Origin: Capra hircus
Lineage: Eukaryota; Chordata; Mammalia; Artiodactyla; Bovidae
Assembly (NCBI RefSeq): GCF_001704415.2
Contig: NC_030811.1
Coordinates: forward strand, 52,007,591 to 52,071,590
Reading direction: 5' to 3'
Length of the DNA stretch: 64,000 bases
Every line of letters starts with the position of its first letter. Position 1 is the stretch's first letter. The notes under the pieces are model-generated. The model saw nothing but the letters and a program-made list of their open reading frames with translations. It ran no database searches and was not told the origin of the DNA. This document shows, piece by piece, positions 36,065-48,708 of the stretch. Position numbers and translations under genes: made by a program.

Positions 36065-37058
36065 CTCTCTTCAGTCAGTTAGTTAGTTTAGTCGCTCAGT
36101 TGGGTCCGACTCTTTGCGACCTCATGGACTGCAGCATGCCAGGCCTCCCTGTCCATTACCAACTCCCAGAGTTTACTCAAACTCATGTCCGAGTCGGTGA
36201 TGCCATCCAACCATCTCATTCTCTATCGTCCCCTTCTCCTCCTGCCTTCAATCTTTCTCAGCATCAGGGTCTTTTCAAACGAGTCAGCTCTTCACGTCAG
36301 GTAAGTATTGGAGTTTCAGCTTCAGCATCAGTCTTTCCAATGAATAGTCAGGACTGATATCCTTTAGGATGGACTGGTTGGATCTCCTTGCAGTCTAAGG
36401 GACTCTCAAGAGTCTTCTCCAACACCACAGTTCAAAAGCATCAATTCTTCAGTGCTCAGCATTCTTTCTAGTCCAACTCTCACATCCATACATGACTAAT
36501 GGAAAAACCATAGCCTTGACTAGACAGACCTTTGTTGGCAAAGTAATGTCTCTGCTTTTTAATATACCGTCTAGGTTGGTCATAACTTTTCTTCCAAGGA
36601 GTAAGCGTCTTTTTATTTCATGGCTGCAATCACCATCTGCAGTGATTTTGGAGCCCCCCAAAATAAAGTCTGACACTGTTTCCCCATCTATTTCCCATGA
36701 ATTGATGGGACTGGATGCCATGATCTTAGTTTTCTGAATGTTGAGCTTTAAGCAAACTTTTCCACTCTCCACTTTCACTTTCATCAAGAGGCTCTTTAGT
36801 TCTTCTTCACTTTCTGCCATAAGGGTGGTGTCATCTGCATATCTGAGGTTATCGATATTTCTCCCAGCAATCTTGATTCCAGCTTATGCTTCATCCAGCC
36901 CAGCATTTCTCATGATGTACTCTGCATATAAGTTAAATAAGCAAGTGACAATATACAGCCTTGATGTACTCCTTTTCCTATTTGGAACCAGTCTGTTGTT
37001 CCATGTCCAGTTCTAACTGTTTCTTCCTGAGCTGCATACAGATTTCTGAAGAGGTAAG
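36065..37058 (-). pseudogene. BovB (RTE) LINE, 5'-truncated, reversed
   Basis: Minus-strand BovB. The frame 36449-36820 reads ESEEELKSLLMKVKVESGK and HEIKRRLLLGRKVMTNLDG, which is the RT palm/thumb. The YADD box sits just upstream on the minus strand (codons at 36841-36830) outside that methionine-started frame. The 3' end ('cagtcagttagttagtttag' reversed) is at the left. About 1 kb; endonuclease half missing. Confidence 0.92.
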
Positions 37059-37059
37059 C

Positions 37060-37262
37060 TTTCTTATTTAAGGCCTTATGAAGCACAAGTTACCATATCA
37101 CAAGTTCATAATTTTAATATGTTGACAACTGCATTTGCATATAATTGGTTTTCTTTGCAATATTATATATTTTAGCTTATGAACTTAAAAACAAAATTTT
37201 GCAAAATAGTCCATCAGCTTTGCCAGCTAACTAGAGGAGTCCAAGGCACTAAAATGTCCCAC
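37060..37262 (+). mobile_element. Ancient DNA transposon, right part
   Basis: 'catttgcatataattggttt', 'tctttgcaatattatatatt' and 'ccatcagctttgccagctaa' continue the element that breaks off at 36060; the last inverted-repeat bases are not clearly preserved. Confidence 0.5.
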
Positions 37263-38299
37263 AGCCTCCCTGGGAATTCATTTTCTTAGGGGTAAAAGGG
37301 AGAGTAGAGCTGTGAGGCAAGGTCATTGTGAGATTACAAATGTCAGAGTTAAGTGCACTGCCCTGTGCCCTGTATACAATAGTCGCCCAATGAGGAGAAG
37401 CTAATCTATGCTGAAAATGATGAGCCAAGGGAAGTAATTTCCTGTGTTACACATTTCATTCTTCCTTAACACGATAATTTCAATAAAATTAGCTTTGGTC
37501 TTTTAAGGACATAAGGCTGATGCTTTCTCATGATTTGCCTGTGATCTCTTATTCAGGATGGATGGTCCTTTTTGGTGTTTAGGGGCCTGGCTGGATGGCT
37601 CTCTTCTCTAAGTCTGCATTGCTATTGCTGGAAACAACCTCCACATGGACCAGAGCTGGGTGTCTACCCTGTGAGGATGGTGAGGTCTTTCTGGGGACGT
37701 GGGGCTGACCCAGCTGCACTACAGTGAGCCAGCAGGCAAGGTCTTGGCCATGGAAGCGGAAATGAGAACAAGTTATTTAGAAACTGGGAACATGAAGCTA
37801 TTTTAAAGCTTGCCAGTGAGGGGGCCTTCAAAGGCAAGACTAGTCCTTAGGCTCAGCATAATGAACCTCAATGTGAGAAAATTAAGTAATGTTTCAACTT
37901 GAGTCCCAAATCAACAGTCTCAGCAATATGAGAACATCCAGCAAAGGGGAGTGCGCAAGAGCAACGGAGGGAAGATTCATGGCTTTCTTAATTAACTCCG
38001 AGGTGCTGCACATAAGGGGAAAACGATAAATCAAGTAGATTACTGCCAGAGACCTGAATTTCCAAATGAAATAAGAGAGGTGTAGGGCCTTGAGTCATTT
38101 TGTAAATGTGTATGGCAGTGGGTGGAGGGGCGTCTCCAAGGTCATCCCTTATGTTAAAAATTCACCACCATGCACAACAGTCCCTTGATCTCATCTCATA
38201 CCATAGGCAAAGTACTTGTCATGCAGTCAGGTGTGAAGAGGCAAGAAACAGATGAATAAAACGCACACTGGGAGGACAACGTAAGATACACACATTAAA
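37263..38299. other. Unique intronic DNA
   Basis: No repeat or exon recognised. Confidence 0.4.
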
Positions 38300-38870
38300 A
38301 CTATGACTGTCAGACACACTTATTTAAGACACATTCACTGACCACCTGTGATGTAACAGGTCCTATTCCAGAAGCAGAGGACAAAGTGATGACCAAGACA
38401 AAGTCCCTGCCTCCAGTGGGCTCCCACTCTCCAGGGGGAGGCAGGTACCAACAACAAAGCAATTCATTAAGCTGTGATTTGAGGTGGTGGCAAGTGACAT
38501 GAAGAAGAAAGCAGAGTTAAGGGCACAGGGGCAGGTGGACAGGGAACTATTTCAGTTGGTGGTCAGGGAAGGCCTGCTGTGCAGGTGATATCTGACCAGA
38601 CACCTGAAGGGGGAGGCCGGGTAGGAACTGTGTGAAGTTCTGAAGGGAGGGAGTGTGTCCCAGCAGAGGGGCCAGTGGGGACAAGAGCTGGGAGCAGGAC
38701 GATCTCACGGAGCAGGAGCCGTGCTGGTGAGGGGTGAGCTTGAGAGGTGGGGAGTACTCCCATCACAGAGGCCTTGGAGCCACAGTGAGGAGTGGCTCAT
38801 TTTTACTCCATATGTGACAGGAAGCCACTGGTAGCAGAGAGAGGCAATCCAACTTACGTCCTACTAACGA
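38300..38870 (-). repeat. L2 LINE 3' region, reversed, long copy
   Basis: Successive reversed L2 landmarks: 'attcactgaccacctgtgat', 'caagtccctgcctccagtgg'-type block, 'ggtggtcagggaaggcctgc', 'gacacctgaagggggaggcc', 'gacaggaagccactggtagc'. About 570 bp. Confidence 0.65.
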
Positions 38871-38934
38871 AGAAATACAAGCAAAGAATTCTTGGCATGT
38901 AAAATAAACAGGGATTAATCCATGTGGCAGCACT

Positions 38935-39150
38935 GTTATTAGTGGCAAAAACACAAACACATGCAAACAGATCTGGAAACTAGCTGAATGTCCACCAATC
39001 AGTAGTGGAAGAGTTGAACTGTTACACATCTGTATCTTAGAATTTTATGGAGGTACTGAAAGAATAAGTTGGAGCTATCTCTAACTTTGACCCAGAAAGA
39101 TGTTAAATGGAAAATCAAAAAGAGACGTAGGCAATTTATATAATTTATTT
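38935..39150 (+). repeat. Old L1 3' fragment
   Basis: 'ttattagtggcaaaaacaca' then 'ctagctgaatgtccaccaat' and 'tggaggtactgaaagaataa' match the degraded L1 phrase 'aatagc.aaaaactggaaacaacc...atgtccatcaa'. Confidence 0.6.
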
Positions 39151-39162
39151 ATTTCAGGCTTC

Positions 39163-39303
39163 CATTAAAAAATATTTATTGATTTATTTTATTTGGCTGC
39201 ACTGGGTCTTCGTTGCAGTATGTGGGATATAGTCCCTGACTAGGGCTCAAACCTGGGACCTCTGTATTGGGAGCATGGAGTCTTAGGACCACCAGGGAAG
39301 TCC
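39163..39303 (-). mobile_element. Cetartiodactyl tRNA-derived SINE (CHR / SINE2-1 type), short
   Basis: Minus-strand head 'ggacttccctggtggtccta', tail of ATTTATT repeats at the left ('tttatttggctgcactgggt' reversed). TCAGGCTTC direct repeats at 39154-39162 and 39304-39312. Confidence 0.8.
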
Positions 39304-39312
39304 TCAGGCTTC

Positions 39313-39970
39313 TGTGTTTTACAAAAACAAATGTTACCAACAACCTAAGCCCTGCATACATGTCTGCACCTCAGTACAAATGTGATGGATACCCTCTAGG
39401 ACATTAACATTAGTTACTTTGGAATAGGAGGACTGGTGGGGAGTTAGGGAGAGAAAAGAGAAGCTATTGATCTTAAATACATTTGTACACCAATTTAAAC
39501 TTCATGAGGCGAGGTTCACAGCAAAGTATGTTGATGCTATGATTTTGGAAATGGACCTTAAAGATTTCAACAGTTCTTTCTGGAGCATGGGGAACCTTCA
39601 TAAAATAGATAGGATTAAAGTTAACCTTGAAGAGGACAACTGTCCCAGCCAGGGAAGAGTGGAGAAGAGAGGAGAATGCAGCAAGCTGAGAACGAAGCAT
39701 GGAAGGTTTCTGTACCTGATGCTGATGGCTGACACTTCTGACCCATCTTCTGATGGCAGCTGGTACTCAGGGTGGAGGTAGGCAGGGAGAATAGTGAGTT
39801 CTTAGGATAATCCAAAACAGGGAGTCAAGAGTTTCACGTAAGAACAGTAGCAGGGGAACAGTTCAAAAAGGTCATGAGGATGCAGATAGCACAGATCTGG
39901 CACCTGGTTATTTGGAAATGGGAGTGAGGGAAACCGATGGGTGGAAAATAATAAACTTGAAGCTTCCTAG
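39313..39970. other. Unrecognised intronic DNA
   Basis: Purine-rich; may be part of a very old repeat, no family assigned. Open frames on both strands near 39467-39815 overlap and show no domain. Confidence 0.35.
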
Positions 39971-40174
39971 GGTGTGTGTGTGTGTGTATGTGTGTGTGTT
40001 AGGCCCTGTTGTGTCTGATTCTTTGCTACCCCATGGACTGTAGCTCGCCAGGTTCCTCTATTCACAGAATACTCCAACACTGGAGTGGGTTGCCATTCCC
40101 TTCTCCAGGGGATCAAACCCAGGTCCTGCACATTGCAGGCAGATTCTTTACCATCTGAGCCACCACGGGAGCCC
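39971..40174 (-). mobile_element. Bov-tA SINE with (TG)n tail
   Basis: Reversed Bov-tA: 'tgttgtgtctgattctttgc' to 'accatctgagccaccacggg'. At its 3' end (39971-40000) lies an interrupted TG repeat, a microsatellite grown from the SINE tail. Confidence 0.9.
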
Positions 40175-40937
40175 AATGAATGAATAGGTATCATGAAACA
40201 ACTTTACTAACCCAAAAAAGAGAAGCTGTTTTGGAGAGAGTTGTGAAATGATGCATCCAGCACTGGATGAGTTGAACCTGCACTAAACACGCATGTACCA
40301 AGGGGCAGGTAGAAATGAAAACTGGAGGAGACCTAGGATTAGGGGGTCAGAAGTCCTTTCCACAGAGGTGAGAACTAACCTGTAGGAATGGAGTGGATAC
40401 CAATGGAAAAGCAAAGTACAAGGGACGAAACTTAGGGAGAAATCTGCCTGTGTGGCAAAGAGGCAGGAGAAGAACCAGGATAGAACACGTTAATGGGCAC
40501 AAGGAGGAAAGGGTTTCAGAAACACAAAGTGGACAAGGGCATCAAACTCGGTAGGCCAAATAGGGGAAGGTCTCAGGGAAGACGCCATATTATCCATCAA
40601 AAGAAAATAGAAATGGACAGGGAATGCTTAGGATAGACGAGATCTTAGGATACATGAAGTGTGACTAAATGAAGCCAGACATTAAGAGGTTTGAGGCCAC
40701 AGAGATGAGAGGCAGATGTGGAGTATAGGCTGTGGTGCCAGCTTTGCATGAGGGAGAGTAAGACTGAATAGAACATGGATGAAAAATCCAGATGAATGTG
40801 GAGATGGAAAAGAGAAGTTGAAAGAGGATGCAGAAATGGTCTCCATCTTCTCAGTGCAGGAAGGAAGATCACCTGCTAAGGAGGGGACTGGAAATTCCTT
40901 TGGGAACGCTGGTACAATGGGAAACACTTGAAACTGA
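40175..40937. other. Unrecognised, purine-rich intronic DNA
   Basis: G/A-rich, consistent with a decayed ancient repeat, but no family can be named. Confidence 0.3.
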
Positions 40938-41076
40938 CTAGTTAAGTTTACTAGTTCGGTCACTCAGTTGTCTTGACTCTTTGCAAGCCCATGTACCGCA
41001 GCATGCCAGGCTTCCCTGCCCTTCACTATCTCCCATAATTTGCTCAAATTCATGTCCACTGGGTCGATAAGGCCAC
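40938..41076 (-). mobile_element. BovB LINE 3'-end fragment, reversed
   Basis: 'tcggtcactcagttgtcttg', 'accgcagcatgccaggcttc' and 'aaattcatgtccactgggtc' are the reversed BovB 3' end. Only about 140 bp, strongly truncated at the 5' side. Confidence 0.8.
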
Positions 41077-42589
41077 GTCTACCAAGATGATGATAAGTTT
41101 AGCAAGGTTTTAACTGGGCTGAAAGCATTACACGACTGTCTTGAGGGTCCAGCTGAGGTTAGAAAGGTTGTGTTTGTGGTGAGACACATCGTGCTGCAAG
41201 GCACGTTAGTGATTCTCAGCAGCGAGCCTGGGTAGCAAGGCTGAGACTGGAGATAATGAGTGGGCAAGGTCCCTGGAAGGAGGGAATTCAACTAAACTGG
41301 TAAATTCGAAGTTGATATCCGACAACCAGCCCAAATATGAAGGCAGGTAAGAAAGGGCTGAGATTCTAGAGGTCTCCAGGTAAATGCGGTACCAGGAAGA
41401 AGGCCCAAAGAAGCGGGTGCACTAGAGACCCTGATCCACAGGGAAATATCACAGTAGGAGATACTGAAAATATCTTGCTTAGGAAAAAGTCCAAGAAATG
41501 AATTTCTACAAATGGGGGAAAAAGAGGAAATCTAAGACTATTTCTAGATGCTTTCAATTATCATTCAATCTCTTTCAGTCGGGAAGTCTGAAGATTTTCA
41601 AAAAAATGTAATGCTGCTTTGAAATGGACTTAAAAGATGCACAAAAAGAACAGTTGCAAATACTGACTGGTAGACATAAGAAAGACTAAAACATGCCCTG
41701 GTATGATTTGAGTTGTATAAGCAGTCTGTTTTAAAATACTGATTGCCTTAACTGTAGATGACAAGTCAGTTATGCAGGGAGGCCCGGTACCTAAGAAGAG
41801 AATCATATCGCCCAATTCTGCCAAGACTCACCTCTCCTACCATGTGTTTCATGCCAGTAGCACAAGCTAATTCTGTTGGAGCAAGCCAAAATGTCACATA
41901 AAGGCTCTTTCCGGCTTCCCAATGTCTCCTGAGAGCACACGCTTCTTGCAAAACACAGTGAGCAAGGCATACCAGATTAGGAGATATTACAAGGGAAATT
42001 TGGCAGGCAGCCATCATGGCTTTGTTTCAACTGATGTTCATAAAAACCTAGGCTAAGAAAATGGTAGCACAATGTCTGGTGTTTGAGATCTGACAGCATG
42101 CAACATGTTTACAGCACGCATTAGGCCACAAACAGCAGTCTGGGGCCGGGGCACGCAGCAGAACCTCAGATCTGGTGGACAAAGGAGGGAAATGGGAAAG
42201 CATGTCTTGTACTGTAATAAATATGACTGCTCTCAGAAGACCACAAACAGGTGGTTTCTCACACACTCACACACACACACACACACACACAACCACTGCT
42301 TTCAGAAAGATTAAAAAAAGTCAAATGTTTCAGGCTTGTTTGTATAGAATAAATAGAAGGGCAGTACACACTTGGCCAATTACAACATTTTTTATGAGGT
42401 TATGACTGACTATAATCTGGCAGAAACGAGTCCAACTACAACAGCGAGTAGAGTGAGGGTCTGGGGGAATTAGGTGAGGTTTTGGAGTGGGAATGAAAGT
42501 GAGAAGAGGAAGAAAGCTTTCATTAAGCAGTTCAGAATCTGGTAGGAGAATTTCTTTTAAAAAAAAAAAAAAGCATCCAGACTAATTTT
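41077..42589. other. Unique intronic DNA with a CA microsatellite
   Basis: No repeat family recognised apart from (CA)n at 42261-42292 and an A14 run at 42559-42572. Confidence 0.4.
42261..42292. repeat. (CA)n microsatellite
   Basis: About 16 dinucleotide units with one early interruption (CTC). Likely polymorphic. Confidence 0.95.
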
Positions 42590-43600
42590 GTTTTCATTCA
42601 AAACAACCTCTTATTTAGTATATTTTTCCTTTATGTTCTTGAACACATTTATAATGACTGCTTTTATGTCTTTGTTTCCTAAATCCAACATCTGAGCCAT
42701 CTAAGGGAGGGTGTCTATTGACTGCTTATTTTTTATCCTTGTCTAAGGGTAAGATTTTCCTATGTTTTTTATGTCTAGTAATTTTTCATTGTATATTAGA
42801 CATTATGTATCTGCCTAATTTCTACGAAGACTATTGATTTTTATTCTAGAAGATAGCTCAGTATCAGGCTGATCATGCTGAACTTGTGTAGGCCTACACG
42901 TATGCTTTAACAGGGCCATGGAAAGCCCAGTGTTCTTTTTACTTTTCAGGGCTCACCTCCAAACTGTCTCCTCTGAAGAGCTTACGGAGTCTTGATTTTA
43001 GGAGCAGTTAGGGTGTCTCTAGGGCTGGTCATACTCTAAGACAAAGTCCTTATTTCTAATGTGAATCTTTCCGATGCCTCAGTTAAAAGACCAGGGGGTT
43101 AACAGGTTGCTGTTTTCATGCTGGCTAGAATGCAATGCCTACAGGGCTGCTTGACCTCTGGTGTGGATGTTTCATTCTCACTCTTGGAGCTGCTGTCCTT
43201 TGGTAAGACACAGTCTTACCCTGAACATATCCACCCTCGGCCGTGGACCCTCATCCAGACTTTTGTGGCCTCTTTCTGCACTGATACCTCATCTCCAGGC
43301 CCCTGTGCTACAGGTTCCAGCAGCTCAAGTTGCCCCAACTCTGTTCTCACTCTTTGGGTTCTAGGTCACTCAACTGCAGTATGGAAACTGTCCTGCAGTG
43401 AGCCAGATGGCCATGGGGATCACCTCTAAGTTTCTTTTCTCTCAGCAATCAACTTTGTCCTGCCTATCGTCCTCGATGTTCTCCTATTGAGCCTGAAAAC
43501 CATCATCTTATCAGTCCAGTTGTTTACAGTGGAAGAACTAGCAATGGCCAATGTTTAGCATACTTTATGCTGTACTCTATATGGATGCAGAATAAAAGTC
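42590..43600 (-). repeat. Possible old L1-type repeat, reversed
   Basis: 'tctagtaatttttcattgta' after 'aatccaacatctgagccatc' resembles the antisense of an old L1 3' region. The second half (43100-43600) is unrecognised. Confidence 0.35.
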
Positions 43601-43724
43601 GTCCTCCACTCCATTTTTATCACGTAGTCCTTTCAATGTATGTGGGAAGCAGAGCTTCCTGGTGTCTCATCAAGTGTCCCTAGAATTAATGATTTAGTCC
43701 CTCTCTCGTTCCTAATACAAATTC

Positions 43725-43875
43725 ATACTCATTCATTTAATAAACATTTACTGAGAGTCTACTATGAGCCAGACACTGCTCTGGGAGCTGGGGACACAGC
43801 TGTGGGAGACAGAAGTATCCCTGCCCTTGTGGAGCCTATTTCCTGGTGGGGACTGTGCTGGCCCTGCTCCAAAAC
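43725..43875 (-). repeat. L2 LINE 3' end, reversed
   Basis: 'tttaataaacatttactgag', 'gccagacactgctctgggag', 'gtatccctgcccttgtggag' is the reversed L2 terminus. Confidence 0.8.
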
Positions 43876-43959
43876 TATGCTTCCTCTGCAGTTGTTCCTT
43901 TAATCACTGACGATAGGAAAAAGGGAGACTCAGCATATATAAAGAATACAAAGAATAAT

Positions 43960-44175
43960 AAGACCTATTACTTACACTACACCTCCTATGTCCCAGGCCC
44001 TGCTATATGTGCTTTGTCCATACTGATTTCACACTCACAGTTAGGAAGGTATTATTATTAGAGTTAAGGACACAGAGGCTGAGACTTGCCAACCTGTTCA
44101 CATAGCTCATGCAAGGCAGAGACAGCATTTAAACCTTATCTGTCTCACTCTTGCTCACACATTCTTCACCACTAC
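43960..44175 (-). repeat. MIR SINE, reversed
   Basis: 'cccaggccctgctatatgtg', 'agttaaggacacagaggctg', 'catagctcatgcaaggcaga' fits reversed MIR. Confidence 0.7.
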
Positions 44176-45794
44176 ATTGCTCTATTTCTAAGAGAGAGAG
44201 CAGAATGACATTGGAGATGGGGATAGGGAGAAACAGGGATTGTTTCCAAACAAAAAAGTCTCCATTTTTAACAGAAGCCACCTAGATGTCTGGGAAGATT
44301 GAGAGAAGCAAACAGATCACTATTCAAACAGGCACAGAGTAGAAGGCGATGGAGCTGGCACAGAGGTGAGGATTTTGTCCTCCTTTTTCCCAGCTGATCA
44401 GGAGGGAAGTGGCAACGTCCTGCATTTTGAATCAGAAAAGAACAGCAGGCTGTTCTGAAAGGCTTCCCAGTTCCTTAGGAAAGCTGCTGATATAGGTGGA
44501 AGTGACTGAACTCTAGGAATCCCCACACAGCAGAACTAGTCCCATCAGATGCTTCAAGAAAAAGTGCTCTGGGATCAGGTACATATGAAAATTATACCAT
44601 CCTTCCTGGAGACTTAAAATGCAGCTTGGCATAGGAGAGGATCTGGTTAAAGCCTGTGGTAAAGAAATCTATGTTATTTAACTCAGGATTTCCCCAGATG
44701 AATTGACAGAACCCTTTTGTGAATAAATGAGCTTTGTCTGTGAGAGAGAGGGAGAGGGACAGAGAGAGACAGGGAGGGAGGGAGGAGCTGGCTAACACCC
44801 ATTGGAATTACTGCTCTATGAACCCTATTTTAGAATTTGCTGTTTAATAGCAAACACTAAGCTAAAGAAAAATTAATTTTTAGAGGAGGTCAAACCTAAC
44901 TACTACTGTGCCAAATGGTGCAGGAGTCTTAAAGAGAATTCGAGTAGAGCTGTAGTTCAGGAATGAGAAAATGTTACATTTTTATTAGATTGTAAATGAC
45001 AAGCATTGAGTACAAGAAGGTACCCATTTGTGCCCAGGCATAGCATTCCTTTATAGTTTATACCAAAATGATATACACATTTTAAAAATTAAGTTTATTT
45101 GGAGACTTCAATTATTTTAATCAAACTTTTTCCGGAGAAAATAGTGTAACAGCCATGGCCTTGTTCATTATTATGTCTTTAAGTCATCCCAGTTACCCAT
45201 TTCTGGAAAGTCACAAATTGTTAATAAGCTACCTTGTCACATCAAGGCAGTTGCCTGATCTATGCCACAATGACCTGAAGGAAACACCCAGGTGCACCCC
45301 AGGGCTTCTCATCAACCTTTGTAAAGAGACACCTGACTTCACCCTGAGGCTCACCTATCACCTGCCTACTGCTGAGAGGAGGAGAGGACAGTTTCCTGTG
45401 CCCTCATGGCGCTCTGCCCTGTCTGTTCTCCCAATCTAAGATGCGAAGGCATCCTTTCCCACTCCAGCTGAAGCCTGCTAGGGCAGCGCGTGCCCTGCAC
45501 ACTCGAGCTCGTCTCTTGGTAACAATACATCCCTTCGGAGTCCCTAGTCACTTCTCTCACAGCGGTCCCTTGGCTTCTTCTGTCTCCTACTGTTTTAATT
45601 TGATTAGGCTGTTACCCACCTATTGTCTACAGCACAGAAATTACTCTTATCTTTATGTCTTTCTGCATTCCCTCTGCTCAGCTGTCCTACCTGATTTTTT
45701 TTTCATCATCAGTTTTCCAAATTCTCTTAGTTTTCTAAGCTAGTACCTTCCTCTCTGATATTTCAACATGGAAGATTGTAGAACCATTAGGAAC
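44176..45794. other. Unique intronic DNA
   Basis: A GA-rich simple repeat occurs at 44740-44785. No exon or transposon recognised otherwise. Confidence 0.4.
44740..44785. repeat. GA-rich simple repeat
   Basis: Alternating GAGAGG/GGGAGG units on the plus strand. Confidence 0.85.
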
Positions 45795-46010
45795 ACAGGT
45801 TCTGGAGCCTAACTGTGCAGGTCTGAACCCAATACTCCATTTCCTACCATCCGGGGACCTAGGACCAGTTACTTAACATCTGAGTTTCAACCTGTGAATC
45901 TGTAAAATGAAGATCATCACAGTACCTTCATGTGGTCACTGTGAAGATTAAATGAAACATGCAACGTGAAAAATGCTTAGCATAGAGCTCAAGGCATAAA
46001 AAGTTACGTT
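45795..46010 (+). repeat. MIR SINE, near full length
   Basis: 'ggaccagttacttaacatct', 'caacctgtgaatctgtaaaa', 'cactgtgaagattaaatgaa', 'aaatgcttagcatagagctc' in MIR order. Confidence 0.8.
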
Positions 46011-46682
46011 TGTTCTTTCTAGTATTATTTCTTCTACATTGCCTCATATCTAAAATCTAGCTTTTCTTTTGCCCTTTTTTCCCCAAGTGTATAAATATCA
46101 TATAGACTAAGCAATTAGATTTCCTATAACATGAACTTGTCATTGTTTCTCATGCCACAAAATTAATAAAACTTCCTGTCTTTAAAACTCATATCCATCT
46201 TCCCCCCTACCCCCTGCCAGCACTACTCTTACAACCCTAATTCATTTAATTTTCCTCTTTCTCATTAAACTATTTTTATTTTAAAATTTGCTCAGGTGTT
46301 ATAATAGACCAGCTTGTAAAAGAATTAAAGTTTTGTTCAACACATTATGTTCAAATGAGTAAAGCAATTTAAAATAGGTATAAACAAAGGCTCTCCAATT
46401 TCTACTCAGTTCTTTTTAATCCAAAAAGCTAGCTCCATTTTAGGAACCCTAACTCTGCAATTTCAGTCAATGTCATTACCAAAGAAAGTTTCAACTCAAT
46501 TTTGATGTGCCCCAAAGAACATTAGAGGTGCATAAACAGATATATGAGCAGAAAAATATTAATTCTTTTTCTGTATTCACTGCATAGCAAAATTAAGATT
46601 TTATTTCCCCGAGGTAAAAGGGAAAAAGAACTCACTTGTTCAGTATTCTGCACTATTCAGTATATTGCCACCAAGCTGATGT
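46011..46682. other. Unique AT-rich intronic DNA
   Basis: Nothing recognised. Confidence 0.4.
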
Positions 46683-46695
46683 TCTTTTATACTGC

Positions 46696-46961
46696 TGCTG
46701 CTGCTGCTAAGTCGCTTCAGTCGTGTCCAACTCTGTGTGACCCCATAGACGGCAGCCCACCACGCTCCCCTGTCCCTGGGATTCTCCAGGCAAGACCACT
46801 GGAGTGGGGTGCCATTTCCTTCTCCAATTTATGAAAGTGAAAGTGAAGTCACTCAGTCATGTCCGACTCTTACCGACCCCATGGACTGCAGCCCACCAGG
46901 CTCCTCCATCCATGGGATTTTCCAGGCAAGAGTACTGGAGTGGGGTGCCATTGCCTTCTCC
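46696..46961 (-). mobile_element. Bov-A2 SINE dimer
   Basis: Starts with a CTG trinucleotide run and holds two Bov-A units joined by 'aatttatgaaagtgaaagtg'. Perfect 13-bp target duplication TCTTTTATACTGC at 46683-46695 and 46962-46974. The CTG run is the reversed CAG-rich tail typical of the element. Confidence 0.95.
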
Positions 46962-47084
46962 TCTTTTATACTGCCTAACCCTTATTATTCTCTTGAATCT
47001 CTCCTGACTTCATGTGAATTTCAGTATGTTTCCCTTTTGTATCGAAAGCCCTTAAGACTCCTCCCCAAGTTCGATATTTAAAAA

Positions 47085-48362
47085 ATTGGAATATAGTTGA
47101 GTTTTGATTTGTACAGCAAGTGATTCAGTTACACATACATATGATATATACATATATACTTTTTTAGATTCTTTTCCATTATAGGTCATTATAAGATATT
47201 AAATATAGCTTCCTGTGCTATACAGTAGGTCCTTATATTATTTATATATAATATATATAATTATATAATATTTATAATATATATTGTATATACATATTTT
47301 ATATATAATACTATTAATCTCAAACTCCTAATTTATCCCTGTCCCCCTCCCCCCAATTTTCCCTTTGGTAATCTTAACTTTGTTTTCTATGTCTATGGGC
47401 CTCTTTCATAAATAAGTTGTTTTATACCATTTAAAAAATTTTTAATTGGAGGATAATTGCTTTTCAATATTGTGTGAAGGTTCACTGTACAAAGATTTTC
47501 ACATATAAGCAATATCATATGATATTTGTCCTTGTTTGACTCATTTCACTTAATATGATAATCTCTAGGTTAATCTCTATTGCTACAAATAGCATTGTTT
47601 TTTATGGCTGATAATATGAGTAACAATTGAGGGACATTTAGGTTGCTTCCATGTCTTGGCTATTGTTAACAGTGGTGCTATGAACACTGGGGTGCATTAA
47701 TCTTTTTATATTAGTTTTCTCCAAATACATGTCCAGGAGTAGGACTGCTGAATCATGTGGCACCTCTATTTTTGGTTTTTAGGGAACCTCTATACAGTTC
47801 TCCACAGTGGGTGCACCAATTTACATTATCACCAACAGGGTAGGAGGGTTCCCAGTTCTCCACACCCTCTCCAACACTTACTATTTATAGATTTTTTGAT
47901 GATGGCCATTCTGACTGGTGTGAGGTCGTACCTCACTGTAGTTTTGACTTGCATCTCTCCAATAATTAGCAATACTGAGCATCTTTTCATGTGCCTGTAG
48001 ACCATCTGTATGTCTTTTTTGAAGAGATGTTTATTAAGATCTTCTGCACATTTTTTGATTGTGTTGTTTGGCTTTTTGATATTAAGCTATATGAGCTGTT
48101 TGTATATTTTGGAAATTAATCCCTTGTTGGTCACATCATTGGCAAATATATTCTCCCATTCCATACGTTGTCTTTTCATTTTATTTATGGTCTCCTTTGC
48201 TGTGCAAAGCTGTGCAAAAGCTTTTAAGTTTAATTAGGTCTCAGTTTTTATTTTTGTTTTTATTTCCATTACTCTAAGAGACGGATCTAAAAAAATATTA
48301 CTGCAATTCATGTCACGGAGTGTTCTGCCTATGTTTTCCTCTAGGAATTTTAGAGTATCCAG
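47085..48362 (-). mobile_element. L1 LINE 3' portion, reversed (about 1.28 kb)
   Basis: Minus-strand L1: reversed 3' UTR ('tacagcaagtgattcagtta', 'cctgtgctatacagtaggtc'), then ORF2 end ('ggttgcttccatgtcttggc', 'gttctccacagtgggtgcac', 'gatggccattctgactggtg', 'cagtgttctgcctatg'-type region near 48318). Frames are broken by stops. An AT expansion (47233-47318) lies in its UTR. Confidence 0.92.
47233..47318. repeat. AT-rich microsatellite within L1
   Basis: Irregular TATA/ATAT run that is absent from other L1 copies at this place, so it expanded after insertion. Confidence 0.8.
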
Positions 48363-48698
48363 TCCCTGTAAGGGTCCTTTTAGCATATTTTTCTCCCAAG
48401 GTCAGACTTGGCTTCCTTCTTGCAGCTCACCTTTGCTCAGCTCTCTTTTCCCACCTACCAGGTTTTTATTTATCACCTACAAACCAGTATCTAGAGTGTC
48501 TACCATGTATTCAGTCCTGTCTTATGTACGTGGCACTGTCCACAAAGGAATCCCCAGTGAGAAGGGTTGTTACTAACCTGGGCAACCTTCCACACACAGT
48601 CTTCTCTTGACTTAAAGATCAGGACTCAATGTCTCAGTCTCTTACATACGCCTGCTTCTCTGCCAGCAAGGACATGATATGGTGAACTCTCTGTTGTA
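48363..48698. other. Unique intronic DNA
   Basis: Nothing recognised; no L1 continuation seen. Confidence 0.4.
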
Positions 48699-48708
48699 TC
48701 AGATCTCT

